DNA of 22,057 bases from JBAZWE01 sp041660545. GTDB lineage: Bacteria > Actinomycetota > Thermoleophilia > BMS3ABIN01. Below the pieces are notes generated by a model. That model was not told the DNA's origin and made no database searches. It saw only the letters and a list, made by a program, of their open reading frames with translations. Shown in pieces: positions 20,925 through 22,057 of this stretch. Made by a program: the position numbers and the translations under genes. The stretch spans positions 1 through 22,057 of the forward strand of contig JBAZWE010000026.1 in the NCBI GenBank assembly GCA_041660545.1, given 5' to 3'. The number at the start of each line of letters is the position of its first letter. Position 1 is the first letter of the stretch.

Positions 20925-21343
20925 AGAGGACCGAGCACGCCGCTTGCCTCTTTGATTTTCACGGAGTTCCGATCCAGCCCCAGTTCGTCAACGAGGTTGT
21001 CTGTAACTTTCTTTACGCAATCCAGCGTAACGGCAGTGAAAGCAATGAGTTTGTTTCTCTCATGCAAATAAACCACGTTCAGCATGTGTGCGAGGAACCA
21101 GCCGAAGATCGGGATTGCGTAGAGAATGCTTTTCTTACGATGAAGCGCGTAATTTAGGTGGAGATCTTTTCCGATGACTTCATAATCTACGAAGCAGGAA
21201 TGAACTAAATCATGGGAGACTTTAATAGCTGACCCTCCAGCAACTCCCAGCTTCCCCACGAAGTTCATTTGACTCTGCTTGAATTCAGGGTTTCTATCCG
21301 CTAGCTCTTGCTCCACCTGAAGGAGAAATTCTCCGCCTGACAC
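20921..21343 (-). CDS. Hypothetical protein with a hydrophobic segment
   Basis: A 140-residue protein with no recognised family; one possible membrane or buried segment is at SILYAIPIFGWFLAHMLNVV. The only standard in-frame start is GTG 21343, with a weak ribosome site. The same frame stays open and protein-like upstream to about 21467 (GRPREEDVLERWSALLPGQ) but contains no ATG, GTG or TTG. A second ORF, starting at ATG 21462 in the neighbouring frame, encodes a membrane helix. A frameshift may therefore have split one membrane-anchored protein. Its stop overlaps the ATPase stop tail to tail. Confidence 0.55.
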   Translation of the reverse strand: MSGGEFLLQVEQELADRNPEFKQSQMNFVGKLGVAGGSAIKVSHDLVHSCFVDYEVIGKDLHLNYALHRKKSILYAIPIFGWFLAHMLNVVYLHERNKLIAFTAVTLDCVKKVTDNLVDELGLDRNSVKIKEASGVLGPL

Positions 21344-21462
21344 CGCCTGGCCAGGCAGTAGAGCGCTCCATCTCTCAAGGACATCTTCTTCCCTAGGGCG
21401 GCCACTAAGACGAACCAGGCGATTCCAAAGCCAATCAGCACAATTACTAGGAAGCCAGCCAT
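21301..21462 (-). CDS. 53-residue membrane-helix ORF overlapping the preceding frame
   Basis: The ORF begins MAGFLVIVLIGFGIAWFVLV, a clear membrane helix or signal anchor, with AAAGGCAGG a few bases before the ATG. It continues in a less protein-like frame (LGKKMSLRDGALYCLARRC) and stops at 21301-21303. The -1 frame from about 21410 leads into the 140-residue ORF. Either this is a real small membrane protein or it is the true N-terminus of the neighbour, separated by a frameshift or sequencing error. I see no good slippery heptamer at the junction. Confidence 0.45.
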   Translation of the reverse strand: MAGFLVIVLIGFGIAWFVLVAALGKKMSLRDGALYCLARRCQAENFSFRWSKS

Positions 21463-21633
21463 AACCTGCCTTTCAGTGCGACATCGGAACGAAAGCCGAA
21501 AGATGAGCTTTTGTTTCGGAAGCTATATGATTGTTACCGGAAGCGATACAGAAAAGGTAGCCTTCATAGCTCAATATTGGGTGCAACCTATCAGTTTTTG
21601 TCAAGTTAAACAAAATAACCAGGGCTGAAGATT

Positions 21634-22057
21634 ATGCGGAAAAAGACTGCTAATAACAATTCTGTGAGAGAAGCTCTTTTGGAATTGCGGGGATCTCGAG
21701 TGAAAGGCCAGCAAATTGAGCCTGCACGATTTCATCCTTTTCCTGCACGAATGCCTATATCTGTGGTACAACATCTGATTTCTCACATCACTTCTAGTGA
21801 GGCTGTAGTGCTAGATCCTATGGCAGGCTCAGGAACGACCCTTATTGCAGCCAAATATGCAAAAAGAAAGAGTATCGGTTTTGATCGCGATCCCCTAGCC
21901 CTACTAATATCAAAAACTGCTACTACGGCATTTAACGCAGAAAGCCTCAAGAAAATGCATTTAAGAGTTCTGGAGAGAGCTCAAAAAGCATTTAAGTCGC
22001 GAAAAAATAATTTGAGAAGTCTCTGCGAAAAGATGTCTCCAGAAGATCGAGAGTTCC
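21634..22057 (+). CDS. DNA methyltransferase, N-terminal part (runs off the window)
   Basis: The frame is open from ATG 21634 to the window end, 141 residues. FHPFPARMPISVV is the typical opening block of amino-methylating (N4-cytosine/N6-adenine) DNA methylases. LDPMAGSGTTLIAAKYAKRK is motif I, the SAM-binding loop, and GFDRDPLALLIS is the following acidic motif. The catalytic motif IV ((D/N/S)PPY) lies beyond the window. The ribosome site is weak. Right of the ATPase, it may belong to a restriction-modification or BREX/DISARM-like cassette continuing outside, or be a solitary methylase protecting the element. Confidence 0.85.
   Translation, partial: MRKKTANNNSVREALLELRGSRVKGQQIEPARFHPFPARMPISVVQHLISHITSSEAVVLDPMAGSGTTLIAAKYAKRKSIGFDRDPLALLISKTATTAFNAESLKKMHLRVLERAQKAFKSRKNNLRSLCEKMSPEDREF

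Noticed and set aside
8330..22057. Search for the right attachment site (second copy of the tRNA-Met 3' half)
   Set aside because: No match to the T-arm/acceptor sequence was seen by eye; the methylase frame still runs at the window edge, so the element probably continues.

Overview
The window looks like a bacterial chromosome segment, possibly from an actinobacterium or a related lineage. This placement is an inference from GC-rich host genes, CCA-encoding tRNAs and a Tyr-Thr-Met tRNA order of the kind that precedes rpmG/secE/nusG in some actinobacteria. Nothing in the window proves the taxon. A run of 25 Ns shows it is a draft or metagenome assembly.

Left part, about 1-5730, is chromosomal. 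It holds a two-gene hydantoinase/5-oxoprolinase operon (+). Convergent to it is a minus-strand cluster: an acetylserotonin-type O-methyltransferase, a small membrane protein and a 50-residue four-cysteine microprotein. A good sigma-70-like promoter then drives tRNA-Tyr(GTA), tRNA-Thr(GGT) and tRNA-Met(CAT), with a palindromic dispersed repeat between the last two.

From tRNA-Met rightward, about 5764-22057, everything reads as an integrated mobile element whose right end lies outside the window. A large serine recombinase is encoded on the minus strand and its stop codon falls inside the tRNA-Met anticodon loop, which marks the left junction. Behind it come a HEPN/MNT toxin-antitoxin-like pair, a small membrane protein, an XRE repressor plus ImmA/IrrE-like partner, two small acidic proteins, and a replication-relaxation family protein flanked by two strongly folded intergenic regions (candidate origin or transfer sites). 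Next are a DUF-type protein and a short RadC/JAB protein, closed by a strong terminator. The XRE/ImmA block faces the small-protein/replication block across a shared control region with well-formed divergent promoters, three copies of one operator-like motif, and an intrinsic terminator inside the + leader. This layout recalls the ImmR/ImmA switch of ICEBs1.

Right of that terminator is AT-richer cargo. (1) A tight + operon of an unknown 140-residue protein, a 490-residue HExxH metallopeptidase and a dCTP deaminase with its catalytic residues. (2) A lone unknown gene behind a strong promoter and a folded leader containing a three-codon minigene. (3) A tight minus-strand operon of an SF2 helicase, a small Cys/His protein, a two-TM protein with a CxxCx(11)CxxC tail and a 66-residue CPCC protein, with a GIY-YIG nuclease divergent from it. 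(4) A HerA/TraD-type ATPase without membrane anchors, a pair of overlapping small membrane-type ORFs, and the start of a DNA methyltransferase. Cargo blocks (1) and (3) look like uncharacterised anti-phage or inter-element conflict systems; this is inferred from gene content and position only.
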